64,000 nucleotides of DNA from Allohahella sp002354735 (GTDB lineage Bacteria; Pseudomonadota; Gammaproteobacteria; Pseudomonadales; Oleiphilaceae), in NCBI RefSeq assembly GCF_047946665.1, contig NZ_CP172312.1:4030001-4094000 (forward strand), in the 5' to 3' direction. Under the pieces are notes generated by a model. The model was not told where the DNA came from and made no database searches. It saw nothing but the letters and a program-made list of their open reading frames with translations. Both the position numbers and the translations under genes were made by a program. Shown here piece after piece: positions 42,415-51,456 of the stretch. Position 1 is the first letter of the stretch. Each line of letters begins with the position of its first letter.

Positions 42415-42693
42415 ATGTCGAACATCAAAGTGTCACGTCAGCACAACCTGCCAATGGATGAAGCAAGATCGAAGGCAGAAGCGCTTGCCGAAGACCTGGG
42501 GCGTGAATTCAATGTAAATTACGAGTGGAACGGCAATCAGCTGGATTTCAAGCGAAGTGGGGTGAAAGGCGACCTCAAGGTGAAGGAAAACAGTATCGAT
42601 GTCGATCTTCACCTCGGCCTGCTCGCACGGCCATTCAAGTCAAGGATTGAGCAGGAACTGCACAAGCATCTCGACCACTTGGTCAGGGGCTAG
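42415..42693 (+). CDS. Polyhydroxyalkanoate-granule region protein (PHA_gran_rgn family)
   Basis: A 92-residue protein of the small family described as polyhydroxyalkanoic-acid system protein. It shows VSRQHNLPMDEARSKAEALA, YEWNGNQLDFKRSGVKGDL and DVDLHLGLLARPFKSRIE. The family fold is small and alpha/beta; its role at PHA granules is unproven. The ATG at 42415 follows GGAAA at 9 bases. It is divergent from ubiE, as in Pseudomonas where pha genes neighbour ubiE, and its stop faces that of the next gene 6 bases away. Confidence 0.88.
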   Translation: MSNIKVSRQHNLPMDEARSKAEALAEDLGREFNVNYEWNGNQLDFKRSGVKGDLKVKENSIDVDLHLGLLARPFKSRIEQELHKHLDHLVRG

Positions 42694-42699
42694 GGACTT

Positions 42700-43518
42700 T
42701 CAGAGCTGAAACGGTTTTTCCATGTGCCGAAGCGTTTCAGCGTCGTGACTGTACAGATGCTCGAGTAGTGCGCTTTCGCGATTTGAAACAATATCAAGCA
42801 GCTCGGCGACACCGCCCATATTGCGAAACGCGGTAAAGCCTCTCATCAGAAAGCCGTGTAGCTCCGCCAGACCAGCCATTTCGGCAGCACCTTCACTGAT
42901 CTGCAAGGCAAACAGGATGCTCCGGCTGGTCACGTAGCGCTCGAGCTCCAGACCGAGCGTTCGCGTGAGCTGTATCTGACGCTGTCGCGCGTCTTTGTTG
43001 TCACAGCGTCTGAAGGCTGCGGCATACTCGCCTTGCGATAGCCCGGCAATCCGGGCTGCGAGCCCGGGCTCTCTAGGCTCGCTGTCCGTGGTCGGCCTTA
43101 TGAGCGCTGCGAAATCTTCGGTCAATGCATCGAGCAACCGATCATCCAGTTGCTGTGTCAGCATATTCAGGTCGGTCAGATCCGCCATTACCCCTAACAG
43201 CTTCTGCGGTAGCAGCTTCACAATCTTCGGAAAGATCCGCTCCAGATCGGCATCCCGTTGCATCAGGTTCTTCGGGGCGTAGAGGTCGTTTAACAGGAAG
43301 ACCAATGCCTCATGGTACCTGGGCGACTCGATGAGATCCTTGTGAGTTTCTGTCAGCCGGGCCATCTGTACGGCCTGCAGCGCGGCCACGGCCTGCGTTC
43401 GGTCAGACTGCGGTGAGCGGTGCTCATGACGGTAGTGATGATAATCCAGCAGCGACTGCTGCAGACGCTGAGCCTCACCTGACTTGGGCTTTACGCCCAG
43501 GAGCTTGTGTTTGGACAT
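42700..43518 (-). CDS. FFLEELY-motif family protein
   Basis: A 272-residue, all-helical cytoplasmic protein of the uncharacterised family named after the motif FFLEELY; here the motif is VFLLNDLYAPKN, followed by RDADLERIFPKIVKLLPQKL. No catalytic residues are apparent. The start at 43518 avoids overlap with the hydrolase gene upstream. It lies behind an alpha/beta hydrolase and close to WS/DGAT and the PHA protein, a setting often seen in storage-lipid bacteria, so a lipid-granule-related role is possible but inferred. The motif is clearly degenerate compared with the family name. Confidence 0.75.
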   Translation of the reverse strand: MSKHKLLGVKPKSGEAQRLQQSLLDYHHYRHEHRSPQSDRTQAVAALQAVQMARLTETHKDLIESPRYHEALVFLLNDLYAPKNLMQRDADLERIFPKIVKLLPQKLLGVMADLTDLNMLTQQLDDRLLDALTEDFAALIRPTTDSEPREPGLAARIAGLSQGEYAAAFRRCDNKDARQRQIQLTRTLGLELERYVTSRSILFALQISEGAAEMAGLAELHGFLMRGFTAFRNMGGVAELLDIVSNRESALLEHLYSHDAETLRHMEKPFQL

Positions 43519-43541
43519 GCCGATCGTTCTATTCCGTATAT

Positions 43542-44501
43542 CTACTCGGCGACCCGGGCAAGAGTGGGCCGAATTGGCGTGGCGTGGACCAGTCTGGAAG
43601 GGAGTCTCGGGATCCATGATCCGCAGTCAAGTGTGATGAAATGACTGCTGGCATCGGTCTCCACGATGCTGATCGCATTGTGCGATTTCCTTGCACTTCT
43701 CAGCATGGCGGCGCGGTCGAGGACACGGTCCACCCGGGGAATCAGTATGGTGCCATTGGGCACATTGTCGTAGGCGGAGCAGTCACGATTCATCATCCAG
43801 TCCCGCAAGTCCTCGATGTTATGGACGAGCGTCATGTACTCCTTGATTGAAGTAAAAATATGCGGCATGAGCTGGCGCTTGCGGTTGGTCAGTGTACCGA
43901 AGAACGTCGGCGCATAGGATGCCGAAGGAGCGGAAGTGATAAGTCTGATCAGGAGCGGCCAGGTCGTATGATTCATTGGTCTTATGAGGCGGCGGACCAG
44001 CGGGTGCAGTCGGCCCTCCGGCAGCACAGGTGCTTCCAGTACAACCTCGACATTTATGAAGAGGTCAGGGCGGAGGCTCGCCGCTTCAATGATGACGGCA
44101 CAACCACGTGAGTGACCATGAATGCGAACGTGGGGCGCCGTCGGCAGGTTGGCAAGTGCCTGAATCAGAATGGCGGCATCATGCGAAATGGTACCGGCCG
44201 GGGCATCGATATCGGTTTGCCAGTCGGCTGTCATGACCGTAGGTCCACTCACCGGCAGATGATAGCCGCTGCATGTCAGTAGGATCAGCTCGGTGTCGGC
44301 TGCCTGGTAGGACTGGGTGTAATAGCAGAAGTTCTCGAGAAAACCGTGTACGCCAATGACGGTATGACGCGCCTCGGAGCTGTGATTCCGAATGGCAACC
44401 GAACCTTCCCCTACCTGGTACACTCGGCCAGAGAACATTTCGGAGTAGGTAGGCGAAACAGGACGCAGCAGCCTGTTCTTCGATTCTGCGAGACTACTCA
44501 T
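43542..44501 (-). CDS. Alpha/beta-fold hydrolase
   Basis: A 319-residue hydrolase. The oxyanion region is GVHGFLENFCYYTQSY and the nucleophile elbow is IHGHSRGCAVI with Ser about 131. The acid and His are expected near RVDRVLDRA and DASSHFITLDCG, the latter giving His in a SSH motif close to the C-terminus. No signal peptide is seen. It is divergent from WS/DGAT and 23 bases upstream of the FFLEELY gene, probably in one operon. Substrate is unknown; a lipid ester or acyl-transfer role fits the context. Confidence 0.85.
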   Translation of the reverse strand: MSSLAESKNRLLRPVSPTYSEMFSGRVYQVGEGSVAIRNHSSEARHTVIGVHGFLENFCYYTQSYQAADTELILLTCSGYHLPVSGPTVMTADWQTDIDAPAGTISHDAAILIQALANLPTAPHVRIHGHSRGCAVIIEAASLRPDLFINVEVVLEAPVLPEGRLHPLVRRLIRPMNHTTWPLLIRLITSAPSASYAPTFFGTLTNRKRQLMPHIFTSIKEYMTLVHNIEDLRDWMMNRDCSAYDNVPNGTILIPRVDRVLDRAAMLRSARKSHNAISIVETDASSHFITLDCGSWIPRLPSRLVHATPIRPTLARVAE

Positions 44502-44724
44502 GCGCCTCCTTGGGCTTGTTATTGGCCTGTTGATGGCCTTGGGTGCTCGTACAATTACCTACGGATTTGTGATGGCGATCTCATAAAAGCGATAAGCCAT
44601 AGTGTAGTACGAACGACCGCTGATTTACGAACAATTCACATGCGCACTTTGACCTTTCTGATGCGATTGAACAATAACAGTACAATTGATTGCGCCGTGG
44701 TCGAATCTCTCGTTAGAGTACGCC

Positions 44725-46194
44725 ATGCTTAGCGACTTTCCGATTGATCCTGTAAGTGGTAATGACGCCGCCTGGTTACGCCTGGACCGGCCCACGAACC
44801 ATATGATCATCACTGCCATGGCGATTACCGACGCCCTGGAGCCGACACGTTTTACCCAGCTGATTGAGCAGCGTTTCGCTCATCTTCGAAGGTTTTGCTG
44901 TCGGCCGGTACTCCACTCCGGCGTCTACCTGTGGGAACAGGTGGATACGGTCGATCTGTTAAAGCACATACGTCATGAGCGCCTGCCGCCAAATGCCGGT
45001 AAATCTGAGCTCGAGCATTTTGTCAGTGCTCTGCAGAGTCAGCCGCTGTCGCCCGATCGTCCGCTCTGGGAATTTATCCTGCTCCAGGGGTATGGGAGCC
45101 AGAGCGTCGCCATTATGAGAGTCCATCATTGCTATGCCGATGGGCTGGCGCTGATATCAATATTCGCCGCGCTGACAGATGGCGACCCTGACGGTCCCGC
45201 GGGAGGGTCAGGCGACTCTGAAGCTGGCAAGGTCAGTCATGGTGGTGCAAGTTCGCGCCGGCGGCGCACGGCCCAAAGTATCAAGGCCGGGCTTGAGGCG
45301 GTGAGCCACGGGGTAGAGCGGGTAACTCAGCTGAATTTCCGGCTGAGCCCGGAGAGCTATCATTGGCTCAAGGCAGAAACGCTTGAAGGCCGTGGACTGC
45401 AGTTGCTGAATTCTGCTGCTGAATTTGCTCGATTGGCAGCGCTGCCACGAGATCCTGAGACAGCCATGAGCCAGCCATTGGGGGAGCGGAAGCGGGCCCT
45501 CTGGTCGGCGCGCTTGCCGCTGGATGACTTCAAGATGGTCGCCCGCCAGTACGGAGCAAGTGTCAACGATGTTCTGCTGTCTTGCGTGGCTGGCGGTCTT
45601 GGCAAGTATCTGGCCGATCGGCAAAGTGTCGAAGAGAGTCTCGAGCTGAGAGCTACAGTTCCGGTAAACCTCAGGCCAGCCACTCAGTCGCCTTCGTTAG
45701 CGGCTGCAAACGACGGATCTTCACAGCATCAGGCGGACGATGAGGACGACCTGCTCGGAAACCAGTTTGGAACGATATTCATTCCGCTGGCAGTCGGTCT
45801 GCGAAATAGGGTCGAACGTCTGTACAAGACGAAACACGATATGCGAGCGCTTAAAGGATCGGTACAGCCAATGCTGTCGCACATCGTCATCGGCGCGGCC
45901 GGCTTGCTGCCCACTGTCCTGCAGCAGCCACTGATGGATTCATTCAGTAACAAGACCAGCTTGGTGCTGTCCAACGTGCCGGGCTCGAAAGAGCCGCGCT
46001 TCATAGCCGGCAGCGCCGTCAACGAATTGATGTTCTGGGTTCCGCAGGGTGGCGAAACAGGGCTCGGAATCAGCCTCTTGAGTTACAATGGCTTCGTGCA
46101 GATCGGACTGTTGTGTGATCCGCAATGCGTCGATGTGCCGCAGCAACTGATGGACAGCATTTGTAGTGAGCTGGATGATTACCTCGCGGCTTGA
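44725..46194 (+). CDS. Wax ester synthase/diacylglycerol acyltransferase
   Basis: A 489-residue acyltransferase of the WS/DGAT family making wax esters or triacylglycerol from acyl-CoA. The catalytic HHxxxDG is HHCYADG at residues 134-140. Other family motifs are PLSPDRPLWEFILLQGYG, ASVNDVLLSCVAGGLGKYL (NDVVLA-type), and the C-terminal KTSLVLSNVPGSKEP. An acidic Gln/Asp-rich insertion (QHQADDEDD) sits around residue 335-345. ATG at 44725 is preferred; an upstream in-frame codon lacks support. Monocistronic, divergent from the hydrolase. It indicates storage-lipid metabolism. Confidence 0.93.
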   Translation: MLSDFPIDPVSGNDAAWLRLDRPTNHMIITAMAITDALEPTRFTQLIEQRFAHLRRFCCRPVLHSGVYLWEQVDTVDLLKHIRHERLPPNAGKSELEHFVSALQSQPLSPDRPLWEFILLQGYGSQSVAIMRVHHCYADGLALISIFAALTDGDPDGPAGGSGDSEAGKVSHGGASSRRRRTAQSIKAGLEAVSHGVERVTQLNFRLSPESYHWLKAETLEGRGLQLLNSAAEFARLAALPRDPETAMSQPLGERKRALWSARLPLDDFKMVARQYGASVNDVLLSCVAGGLGKYLADRQSVEESLELRATVPVNLRPATQSPSLAAANDGSSQHQADDEDDLLGNQFGTIFIPLAVGLRNRVERLYKTKHDMRALKGSVQPMLSHIVIGAAGLLPTVLQQPLMDSFSNKTSLVLSNVPGSKEPRFIAGSAVNELMFWVPQGGETGLGISLLSYNGFVQIGLLCDPQCVDVPQQLMDSICSELDDYLAA

Positions 46195-46315
46195 CCGTAT
46201 ATTGCCGATTCATTCAATTTTATTAGCGGCCAGTCCGGTTAAGATGGTCAAGGACCAGGGCATTCGGCTCAGGCCGCCGCTGTACATGTAAGCCGACCAC
46301 GCTGAGACAAGATTG

Positions 46316-47824
46316 ATGACAAGACCAGATTCGAACGCCCCCGGGTTTTCTACGCTTTCGAAAACGCATGCTGCCATGGGCTTCGCAAGGTGTCCGCTGC
46401 CTCTCGCAGCCGCAGCAATCGCCTTCCTGGGGCTCGGCGGCTGTAGTGAGCTGGAAAACGACCCTAAAAAGCCGTTCGTGAAGGGCGCGCCGAGCCTGGT
46501 TGCCGGTCAGTTCAATACCACCGAGTTTACTCTCGTGGACAATCGTGCGAGGTATATGCGAACGGGTATCAATGGCTCGTCCAGCGGCGGCCATCAAGAT
46601 TGGTTCTCCTATAATGAAGCCACCGAGGCTCATGGCTTTATCAGAGGCTTCACCTACCGTTTTACGCCTGAGCGCTGGCTGGGTGAGCGAGCAAACAAAC
46701 GGCAGGTCGGTGACAGGACGCCCAATGGCGACATGATTCTGATGGCTGACCCAAGCACCAACAGCGTGTCACTTTCACTGCGAGCGGCGCCGAACGGCAC
46801 CACAACGGAGGCCTTCAACGCATTTCAGCCCGACCTCACGCTGGGGCCATATCGCTGCCTCGAATATAGTGTCGGCTACGACAAGAGTGGCGCAGCAATG
46901 GCGTTTCCGGATGTCTGGACCTCAGAGGCCACCTTCAATCCGGATGGCTCTGGTTCATACATTTACCTGAACGACTCTGGGTTGGTCGAGCAGAACCGAC
47001 CTCCGCGTCCCTTCAACTACATCAGGGGCTCTGCCGCGGTAGGTGGTATTGGTGCGCTGCTGATTTCTGATGCCAGTGCCCGACAGGCCAATCCACTGGA
47101 ACCTACACAGCCTATCCTTTCGCCGGGTCCCAATCTCGACGAAAACCATTTCGCCGATATCATCGCAGATTCGTTCCGTATCGATTGTGGCGATGAGTAT
47201 CTCATCGATCCAGCGAACGACGCAGGTGAAGGTAACGGTCTCGAGCGTCGTATCGAGACGCGGCCGCAGTATTGTAACGCGGCAGCCTTCGGCGCGGCCA
47301 ACGTCGACGGAAGCGTGTTATTCGCCTCCAGACAGTTTTATGAAGCACTTGCCAACCGCCCTCGAGGTGTCGTCGAGACGATTTATTCGGCCCCTGGTGG
47401 CGGGCTACGGGCTATGCAGAGTCAGCAGATCTGCGTCCGGGTCTCGTCTGAAAAGAGCGATGCATCACTGGCTGGCGCCTGGTGGCAGGCCGAAACCTAT
47501 GTCGACGACGGTGTCGCTGTAACTGCATTCGCTGAACTCATACTGAATGATCAGGGGATTGGCGAGAGCCGGCAGATAGACGTAGCGGGAAATATAGCGC
47601 CAAGAACCGCGGAGGTTCAGTTCTTCGTGGATTCCAACGGAGTACTCAATTTTGGCGGAGGACTGGGTATCGTCAACGGCGAGGAAACCTTCTTCATCTA
47701 TAACGCGTCGGACGACACTGGTAAGAAAGGGATTGGCTTTGCCATCCGGCAGAATTTGCCGCCAGAAGATTTAGCTGAAAGAATCGGTGAGACACCGGAA
47801 GATGAGTTGCTCGATGACCAGTGA
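46316..47824 (+). CDS. Large hypothetical lipoprotein
   Basis: A 502-residue protein with no family I recognise. A hydrophobic signal (MGFARCPLPLAAAAIAFLGL) ends in a lipobox GLGGC, so it is probably lipid-anchored. The mature part (residues about 45-500) has many short beta-type strands, Asn/Gly/Asp turns and six Cys in pairs (CLEYSVGYD; RIDCGDEYL; QYCNAAAF; QICVRVS). The first 20 residues in front of MGFARC may be untranslated; ATG 46376 is a possible alternative start. A DUF2288 gene overlaps its stop by 11 bases. It may be a marine lipoprotein of the outer membrane. Function unknown. Confidence 0.7.
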   Translation: MTRPDSNAPGFSTLSKTHAAMGFARCPLPLAAAAIAFLGLGGCSELENDPKKPFVKGAPSLVAGQFNTTEFTLVDNRARYMRTGINGSSSGGHQDWFSYNEATEAHGFIRGFTYRFTPERWLGERANKRQVGDRTPNGDMILMADPSTNSVSLSLRAAPNGTTTEAFNAFQPDLTLGPYRCLEYSVGYDKSGAAMAFPDVWTSEATFNPDGSGSYIYLNDSGLVEQNRPPRPFNYIRGSAAVGGIGALLISDASARQANPLEPTQPILSPGPNLDENHFADIIADSFRIDCGDEYLIDPANDAGEGNGLERRIETRPQYCNAAAFGAANVDGSVLFASRQFYEALANRPRGVVETIYSAPGGGLRAMQSQQICVRVSSEKSDASLAGAWWQAETYVDDGVAVTAFAELILNDQGIGESRQIDVAGNIAPRTAEVQFFVDSNGVLNFGGGLGIVNGEETFFIYNASDDTGKKGIGFAIRQNLPPEDLAERIGETPEDELLDDQ

Positions 47825-48125
47825 CACTCAGGCACATCTCGCGAAGCTGCTGGAGCAGACAGCACTCATTCACTGGGACGAGCTTCAGGTCCACTTTGCG
47901 CGGGGGGCTCTGATCCGTGTGGCGGACAATGTTGATCTTGTAGAAACAGCGCTCAGTATCGTCAAGAACGACACCGCTGCGGTTAAAGGACTTCAGGAGC
48001 TCAAGCAACTGGACGCGCCGAATGATGATGACGCCAGAGCCTGGGCTGACCAGAATCCTGAGTTCTGGGCGCTCGTCATTGCCCCATGGGTGCTTATTCA
48101 GGGACCCATCCCGCCAAAGGAATGA
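47814..48125 (+). CDS. DUF2288 family protein
   Basis: A 103-residue acidic soluble protein of DUF2288, with TALIHWDELQVHFARGALIRV and DNVDLVETALSIVKNDTAAV. It starts 11 bases inside the preceding lipoprotein gene, so the two are translationally coupled. The family is found in marine and soil proteobacteria and has no known function. Confidence 0.85.
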   Translation: MTSDTQAHLAKLLEQTALIHWDELQVHFARGALIRVADNVDLVETALSIVKNDTAAVKGLQELKQLDAPNDDDARAWADQNPEFWALVIAPWVLIQGPIPPKE

Positions 48126-48464
48126 AGCCGACTGCCTTCGTTCCCTTTTCCCCGCCGGCGATGCCGTCTGCTTGTAAATCTTTCACGCTGCTCCAACCCG
48201 AAACTGCAAAATACTCCACAGTTTCGCCCCAAGCTCAGCTCGATAAAGCTGCTATTTAAGTTAAGTTCCTGATTTTAAATCCGATATTCAAGTTGGCCTG
48301 TTTATTGGATATATGTCCGTGTGTGTAAGCGAAGCAGGACCAGGCGCGAGTCTGTAAGCACGGATGCTATCCCACTTCCCCGACCTAGCAGTCGGTCCCA
48401 CTGGCCTTCATTTGGCGATTGCGACATTACATTGATAGCTACGGCAGATATGGGGAATTGGATC
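48126..48464. other. Intergenic region without a supported gene
   Basis: About 340 bases. The part 48240-48310 is A/T-rich and is a candidate promoter for the DUF2945 gene, though no precise boxes could be fixed. An upstream extension of the DUF2945 frame is not protein-like. No terminator was recognised behind DUF2288. Confidence 0.4.
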
Positions 48465-48683
48465 GTGACCACAAAATATCAACAGGGCGCCACTGTCGAA
48501 TGGCGGTGGGGTCAGGGCAAGGGCGCTGGAAAAGTCAAAAGCAGTTTCGAAGAAACGGTAAGCAGGAAAATAGCTGGCAGCGAGATAACGCGGCATGGCA
48601 GCAAGGAAAATCTTGCCTACTATATCGAGACTGATGACGGCGAAAACGTATTGAAACTACATAGCGAGTTGGAGAAGCAGTGA
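48465..48683 (+). CDS. DUF2945/hypervirulence-type TUDOR-like small protein
   Basis: A 72-residue protein of the DUF2945 type, recognised by YQQGATVEWRWGQGKGAG, then SEITRHGSKENLAYYIETDD and ENVLKLHSELEKQ. Homologues are small beta-barrels with a TUDOR-like fold. I choose GTG 48465 because GGGGA stands 11 bases before it and the product then starts as in other members; an upstream ATG at 48450 lacks a binding site. The stop overlaps the next ATG by one base. Function unknown; some homologues respond to stress. Confidence 0.78.
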   Translation: MTTKYQQGATVEWRWGQGKGAGKVKSSFEETVSRKIAGSEITRHGSKENLAYYIETDDGENVLKLHSELEKQ

Positions 48684-49045
48684 TGGCAAAGATGCTCTAT
48701 AGCGTGGCAACGTGTGATGACGTAGCAGACAAAATCGTCAACAGTCTGACCGGTGTTGGAATTTCGCCCAACCAGATCACGCTGCTTCGGCGTCTAAAAG
48801 CCCATAAGGACTGCGCGAAGGTGAACTCATCATTTCGATGCGTCACTAGCGGTCATGATGATTACTTCCAGGCATCTGGCATGTCGGTCAATGAGTCCAA
48901 GCCTTATCGCCAAGCGTTGGAGGAAGGCCGCATAGTGATCGCGTTGAGCTTCGGCATCAGTGGGCAGGCCAGCGCACCGGTGATGGACCAGGGTTCAGCC
49001 AAACCGAAGTCCAGCTACAGTGCACCGATGCTTCAGACCGCATGA
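48683..49045 (+). CDS. Hypothetical protein, possible general-stress (YflT-like) fold
   Basis: A 120-residue protein. The first 40 residues (YSVATCDDVADKIVNSLTGV then GISPNQITLLR) resemble the beta-alpha-beta start of general stress proteins of the DUF1269/YflT kind, but no family can be fixed. It has Cys at positions near 12, 46 and 53 and no membrane segment except a Gly/Ala-rich tail. GGAGAAGCAG precedes the ATG, which overlaps the DUF2945 stop by one base. The pair is likely to be cotranscribed and stress-related, by inference. An inverted repeat with AGAGGACG follows behind the stop. Confidence 0.55.
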   Translation: MAKMLYSVATCDDVADKIVNSLTGVGISPNQITLLRRLKAHKDCAKVNSSFRCVTSGHDDYFQASGMSVNESKPYRQALEEGRIVIALSFGISGQASAPVMDQGSAKPKSSYSAPMLQTA

Positions 49046-49093
49046 GAGGACGGTCAGGCAGCAATTTGCTGTGGTGTCGTCCCTCTGAAGCTG

Positions 49094-50725
49094 TCATGAG
49101 CTGCAGGAAAGTGCAGCAGCACCCGGGTAGCTTTCGGCCCAGTCAGGTCGCTTCCCGTATACGTCAATAGCCGTGAGTCTCTTGTAGGGAGCACGGCTTG
49201 CACACATCAGGTCATCAAGCATCTTCGAATCGCCTTCATCAAGTGCCTCAAAGGCTCTCACTAATAAATAATTGCGAGGGATAAACACAGGGTTATTGGC
49301 GCATAGCGTTTCTATCTGATGCCTTTCGCTAACCGCTTGCGGTCTATTCCTTACCTTCGCGTGATAGGCATGGAGTCGCTTGTAAGCAGCGAACCAATTT
49401 GACCATTGCCCTAAATCGTCATCCCCCAGCTTCTCATAGGCAACCGACGACAGGCGCTCACCTAAAGCTCCTTCGGCGCCAGTATCGAGCAATGTGCCGT
49501 CCAGTACATCTTCATCTGCCAACATATTGAAAAATAGTGTAAAATCTATTTTCGATGTCTGCATCAGCCGGTCCAGATCTGTCGTAAGCGCAGTTGCATC
49601 CGAGCGTTCCAGCAGGTCACTGGCATCGTCGAAGCCAAGCTTGCCCAGTCGCATGGTTTGTATCGCCTTCGCCAGGTATTGCTCAGCCGCCTCAATAGTT
49701 GACGTGAGGGCGGGAACGTCCTCAATCAATGGGTACAAGGCATTAGCGAAGCAGGCAAGATTCCAGCGGGCAATGCCCGGTTGATTGCCGAAACAGTAGC
49801 GCGCCTCCCGGTCAGAGGTATTCGGTGTGAAGACAGGATTGAAATCTTCCTGCCAGCCGAATGGTCCGTAATCGATGGTGAGGCCAAGGATGGACATGTT
49901 ATCTGTGTTCATGACGCCGTGAATAAAGCCCACTCGCATCCATGCCACGATCATATCCATCGTCAGGTGGCAGACGGCGGAGAACCACTGCAGGTAGGTC
50001 GCTTTGGTGTCGTGGGGATCCCTGGCGGCGTGAATCTCCGGGAAGTAGTGTCGAATAGTGAAGTCGGCGAGCTGCCTCAGGCGCTCCGTCTGCCGGCGGG
50101 CCGCAAAAATTTCGAAGTGACCGAAACGGATGAAGCTTGGCGCGGTCCTGCACACGATGGCGCCTGTTTCACTGCGCGGGTGGCCATCGTAAAACATGTC
50201 GCGGACGACCTCCGCACCGGTGGTGCAGAGCGACAATGCACGAGTGCCGGGCACGCCCAGATGATGCATGGCCTCACTGCAAACATACTCCCTGACTGAG
50301 GAGCGCAGCACAGCCCGGCCATCGGAACCGCGACTGAATGGGGTTCTTCCGCTACCCTTTAGCTGGAGCTCGATTCCTGCGGTTTCACCAAGCAGGATTG
50401 CTCTGCCATCGCCGAGCTGCCCGGCCCAGTGGCCAAACTGGTGTCCACCATACACGGTCGCGACAGGGTTCATGCCTGACAAGGATTCATTGCCGGTAAA
50501 TATTTCCGCCAACTTCTGCCTCAGGTCTGCATCGTCGCCGAGCGAAGGTAGTCCCGCCTCTCTCGCCGCGTCGTCTGACCAGGCGAGCAGGCGTGGCTGA
50601 GGCACCTTTTCCGGCAGGCAGGGTACGTAAAAAGCATCGGTGACCTGCTGGGGCTTGCGCATATCCAGCGTGGCGCCACCGAGTTCTTCGGTAAACCTGT
50701 TATGGAAGGGCGGGGTAGTCAGCAT
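49094..50725 (-). CDS. selO: Protein adenylyltransferase SelO (YdiU)
   Basis: A 543-residue pseudokinase-fold enzyme that AMPylates proteins on Ser/Thr/Tyr. Recognisable parts are YGGHQFGHWAGQLGDGRAIL, FSRGSDGRAVLRSSVREYVC, GVMNTDNMSILGLTIDYGPF (active-site Asn and Asp) and the conserved C-terminal CSS (ends SCSS). The Cys equals the selenocysteine of animal SelO. ATG 50725 is used because the longer frame lacks a binding site. It is divergent from the esterase gene. Length exceeds E. coli SelO (478) by about 60 residues. Confidence 0.93.
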   Translation of the reverse strand: MLTTPPFHNRFTEELGGATLDMRKPQQVTDAFYVPCLPEKVPQPRLLAWSDDAAREAGLPSLGDDADLRQKLAEIFTGNESLSGMNPVATVYGGHQFGHWAGQLGDGRAILLGETAGIELQLKGSGRTPFSRGSDGRAVLRSSVREYVCSEAMHHLGVPGTRALSLCTTGAEVVRDMFYDGHPRSETGAIVCRTAPSFIRFGHFEIFAARRQTERLRQLADFTIRHYFPEIHAARDPHDTKATYLQWFSAVCHLTMDMIVAWMRVGFIHGVMNTDNMSILGLTIDYGPFGWQEDFNPVFTPNTSDREARYCFGNQPGIARWNLACFANALYPLIEDVPALTSTIEAAEQYLAKAIQTMRLGKLGFDDASDLLERSDATALTTDLDRLMQTSKIDFTLFFNMLADEDVLDGTLLDTGAEGALGERLSSVAYEKLGDDDLGQWSNWFAAYKRLHAYHAKVRNRPQAVSERHQIETLCANNPVFIPRNYLLVRAFEALDEGDSKMLDDLMCASRAPYKRLTAIDVYGKRPDWAESYPGAAALSCSS

Positions 50726-50784
50726 CGTGTGGTCTGCGCCTCGTTTGCTTCGTAAACAGAACATTGGTCTTATAAGGATTGAAC

Positions 50785-51456
50785 ATGTTACCAGCGTTGG
50801 AAATCGAAACCAGCCCGCAGCCTGACGCAGCAGTTATCCTGCTGCACGGACTCGGGGCTGATGGCAACGATTTCGGACCCATTGTGTCCGAGCTCAAACT
50901 GCCGCCGAATGCGGCTATACGATTCATATTCCCTCATGCGCCAGCCATCCCCGTCACCATCAACCGGAACTACGTCATGCCGGCCTGGTATGACATAACG
51001 TCCATCGATATCGATCGGACAATAGATGCCGGTCAGCTTCGTGCCTCAGCTGAACAGATTGCGGCTTTCGTGGATCGTGAAGTGACACGCGGCATTCCAC
51101 CGGAGCGAATCGTGATTGCGGGATTCTCGCAGGGTGGCGCCGTAGCCTATGAACTCGCCGCATCCGATGAACGAGTCTTTGCGGGTCTCCTGGTGTTGTC
51201 CAGTTATTTCGCCACTCAGCAGGATGCACAATGGCGCCGGCTGAAGGATAAGTGCCAGCATATGCCCGTCATGATCATGCACGGACAGGCCGATAACATC
51301 GTCAGTGAGTCGCTGGGGCGCAGTGCCTGCAAGATCCTGTGTGATCTCGGCCTGCAGGTCAGCTACAAAACCTATCCGGTGGGCCATAGCGTTCATCCGA
51401 GGCAGATCGAGGAAATTTCGAAATGGCTGCAAACTATCTTGCCGGTACGTTCGTGA
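50785..51456 (+). CDS. Phospholipase/carboxylesterase family hydrolase
   Basis: A 223-residue alpha/beta hydrolase of the EstA/acyl-protein thioesterase type. Oxyanion region VILLHGLGADGNDFGPIV; nucleophile elbow IAGFSQGGAVAYELA with Ser about 115; Asp in MHGQADNIVSES; His in YPVGHSVHPRQ. It starts after AAGGA at 6 bases. It has no signal peptide, so it acts in the cytoplasm on medium/short esters or acyl-thioesters. The next gene overlaps its last 34 bases. Confidence 0.93.
   Translation: MLPALEIETSPQPDAAVILLHGLGADGNDFGPIVSELKLPPNAAIRFIFPHAPAIPVTINRNYVMPAWYDITSIDIDRTIDAGQLRASAEQIAAFVDREVTRGIPPERIVIAGFSQGGAVAYELAASDERVFAGLLVLSSYFATQQDAQWRRLKDKCQHMPVMIMHGQADNIVSESLGRSACKILCDLGLQVSYKTYPVGHSVHPRQIEEISKWLQTILPVRS

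Noticed and set aside
49040..49090. Nested inverted repeat between the 48683 gene and selO
   Set aside because: Stem AGAGGACG/CGTCCCTCT has a bulge and no T run; it may be a bidirectional terminator but is not convincing.
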